A stretch of 7,670 nucleotides of DNA, from assembly GCA_946481035.1 (NCBI GenBank), contig CAMLNK010000166.1, positions 1 through 7,670 of the forward strand. The letters are read 5' to 3'. The translations under genes and the position numbers were made by a program. The stretch is from an uncultured Dyadobacter sp. GTDB lineage: Bacteria > Bacteroidota > Bacteroidia > Cytophagales > Spirosomataceae. The notes beneath the pieces are model-generated. The model was not told the DNA's origin. It ran no database searches and saw only the letters and a program-made list of their open reading frames with translations. Each line of letters begins with the position of its first letter. Positions within the stretch are counted from its first letter, which is position 1. Below are positions 6,102-7,670 of this stretch, in pieces.

Positions 6102-7670
6102 ATGATTGGAATTAATAAATTTCAAAAATCTCTTTTTAAGAAAAAGTCCGTCGTAATCCCCGCTGTCACTGCCTTTTTGGGGTTAGTCGCCTACCAGACC
6201 CGCCCAGCGGACGACCGCTCGTGGAGCGTCTATAAGGCGGATGCTGAGAGTAGCAGCTATTCTGCTCTGAATCAAATCAATATTGCCAATGTAAATCAGC
6301 TGCAACCGGCCTGGACGCATTCCTATGCGGATATGAAGGACGGGAGCCGAGCCGGCAGCAGCGAATGCAATCCCATTATTGTCGACGGCGTGATGTACAC
6401 CACATCCTCCAAGCACTGGGCCTATGCCATCAATGCAGAGACTGGCAAACAAATCTGGTCGTTCGACCCGTTTGACGGCGCGGAAGGCGGTGGCGTAAGC
6501 CGCGGGGTTACGTATTGGGAAAATGGCACGCGGTCCGGCGAACCGGACAAACGTATTCTGTTTACCGGTGGCGATAACCTCTTTGCGCTCGATGCGCGGA
6601 CAGGGAAACCTATTCCCGGGTTTGGGCAAAACGGTCGCGTAAGCATGAATGTCGGCCTTCGCGACGATCCTGCCACGATTTCGGTCATCCCTACTTCGCC
6701 CGGCATTGTTTACAAAGATCTACTGATAATGGGCGCCGAAGTTTCCGAACTGTACGGCGCGCAGCCCGGCTATATCCGTGCATATAATTGCAGGACAGGC
6801 AAGCTTGAATGGACATTTCACACGATTCCACTGCCGGGAGAGCCCGGTTACGAAAGCTGGCCCAAAGACGCCTACAAATATGCAGGGGGTGTGAACGACT
6901 GGGCCGGAATGAGTCTCGACATTCGGCGCGGCATTGTTTTCCTGGCGCTGGGCTCGCCTTCCTATGACTTTTACGGAGCCGACCGCAAAGGCAATAACCT
7001 GTACGGCAACAGCGTGGTGGCGCTGGATGCGGCAACGGGCAAGTATATCTGGCATTACCAGCTCGTGCATCACGACCTTTGGGATTATGATCTGCCCGCA
7101 CCACCCAACCTGGTTACCGTGAAGCGAGACGGAAAAGAAATCGACGCAGTGGCGCAGGTTACGAAACATGGATTTGTATTTGTATTCAATCGCGAAAACG
7201 GAGAGCCGCTTTTTCCGATTGAGGAAAGAAAAGTACCGGCATCGAACATCCCCGGCGAATATGCATCCCCTACCCAGCCGTTTCCCCTAAAACCCAAGCC
7301 ATTCGCCCGCCAATGGATGACCGAAGCCGACCTGACACATTATACTGATGCGGGGCACGACTCGATCGTCAAAAAATTCCGCTCGATGCGGTATGAAGGG
7401 CTATTTACCCCACCCGACCTCAAAGGTACCCTCATGCTCCCGGGCACCCGCGGCGGTGCGGAATGGGGCGGTGCTGCTTACGATCCGGCTTCAACCGTAC
7501 TTTTTGTAAAATCCAATGACTCACCGGAAATCCAGTCGATGAAGAAAGTCGATTTGGAGCAGGAAGCCAAAGACCAGACGATTTTTGACCAGGGAAGATC
7601 ATTATACATGACCTACTGTGTGGCCTGCCATGGCAAGGATAAAAACGGCGATGAACCTAATTACCCTTCG
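6102..7670 (+). CDS. PQQ-dependent dehydrogenase with cytochrome c motif (3' end beyond window)
   Basis: An open frame of 523 codons runs from the ATG at 6102 off the right edge. An in-frame TAA at 6081 limits the start to this ATG. Residues 1-15 are basic, followed by a hydrophobic segment (16-31), a signal peptide or membrane anchor to the periplasm. The rest is a PQQ beta-propeller with repeated blade motifs such as AYAINAETGKQIWSFD (107-122), VVALDAATGKYIWHYQ (305-320), the signature HHDLWDYD (323-330) and GGAEWGGAAYDP (451-462), which belong to the PQQ glucose/quinate-type dehydrogenases. A haem c site CVACH (506-510) starts a cytochrome domain, so electrons from the oxidised sugar or alcohol can pass from PQQ through haem to the respiratory chain. 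In related Bacteroidota proteins of roughly 700 residues this domain precedes the last blades; here that part is outside the window. The exact substrate is unknown. No Shine-Dalgarno sequence or clear promoter was found. Confidence 0.93.
   Translation, partial: MIGINKFQKSLFKKKSVVIPAVTAFLGLVAYQTRPADDRSWSVYKADAESSSYSALNQINIANVNQLQPAWTHSYADMKDGSRAGSSECNPIIVDGVMYTTSSKHWAYAINAETGKQIWSFDPFDGAEGGGVSRGVTYWENGTRSGEPDKRILFTGGDNLFALDARTGKPIPGFGQNGRVSMNVGLRDDPATISVIPTSPGIVYKDLLIMGAEVSELYGAQPGYIRAYNCRTGKLEWTFHTIPLPGEPGYESWPKDAYKYAGGVNDWAGMSLDIRRGIVFLALGSPSYDFYGADRKGNNLYGNSVVALDAATGKYIWHYQLVHHDLWDYDLPAPPNLVTVKRDGKEIDAVAQVTKHGFVFVFNRENGEPLFPIEERKVPASNIPGEYASPTQPFPLKPKPFARQWMTEADLTHYTDAGHDSIVKKFRSMRYEGLFTPPDLKGTLMLPGTRGGAEWGGAAYDPASTVLFVKSNDSPEIQSMKKVDLEQEAKDQTIFDQGRSLYMTYCVACHGKDKNGDEPNYPS

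Noticed and set aside
6183..7297. Several minus-strand open frames opposite the PQQ dehydrogenase
   Set aside because: They overlap each other in different frames and all lie opposite conserved propeller codons.

Overview
The window looks like an ordinary chromosomal segment of a Bacteroidota bacterium, most likely in the Cytophagales (a Dyadobacter- or Spirosoma-like organism; this placement is inference). The evidence is a C-terminal type IX secretion (T9SS) sorting domain on the M1 peptidase, start codons mostly without a strong Shine-Dalgarno sequence, TAnnTTTG-like promoter elements, and a Bacteroidota-style PQQ dehydrogenase with a built-in cytochrome c motif. Base composition is close to balanced, with AT-rich intergenic gaps.

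Left part (1-3364), all on the minus strand. In transcription order there is a 237-aa exported protein of a Bacteroidota-type family without known function, a 740-aa T9SS-secreted M1 zinc metallopeptidase, and the first 92 codons of a protein that begins like a purple acid phosphatase (metallophosphoesterase with an Fn3-like N-terminal domain). Gaps are 105 and 46 bases, so this may be one transcription unit for cell-surface or secreted hydrolases.

Middle part (3365-5152). An AT-rich divergent promoter region of 339 bases leads rightward to a 141-aa cytosolic protein of unknown function. It overlaps tail to tail, by 22 bases, a small leftward 64-aa protein. Next is a leftward gene for an exported Thr/Pro/Ser/Gln-rich repeat protein with almost no charged residues, and then a 165-base divergent promoter region.

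Right part (5153-7670), plus strand. A DUF899 thioredoxin-like protein with a CPGC motif is followed by a strong hairpin. After that comes the first 523 codons of a periplasmic PQQ-dependent dehydrogenase carrying a CxxCH haem c site, cut by the window edge. The hairpin suggests that these two are separate units.

I saw no tRNA, rRNA, CRISPR array, insertion sequence or phage module. I do not see a convincing new multi-gene system. The least explained items are the 141-aa protein, its overlapping 64-aa neighbour, and the low-complexity exported repeat protein.
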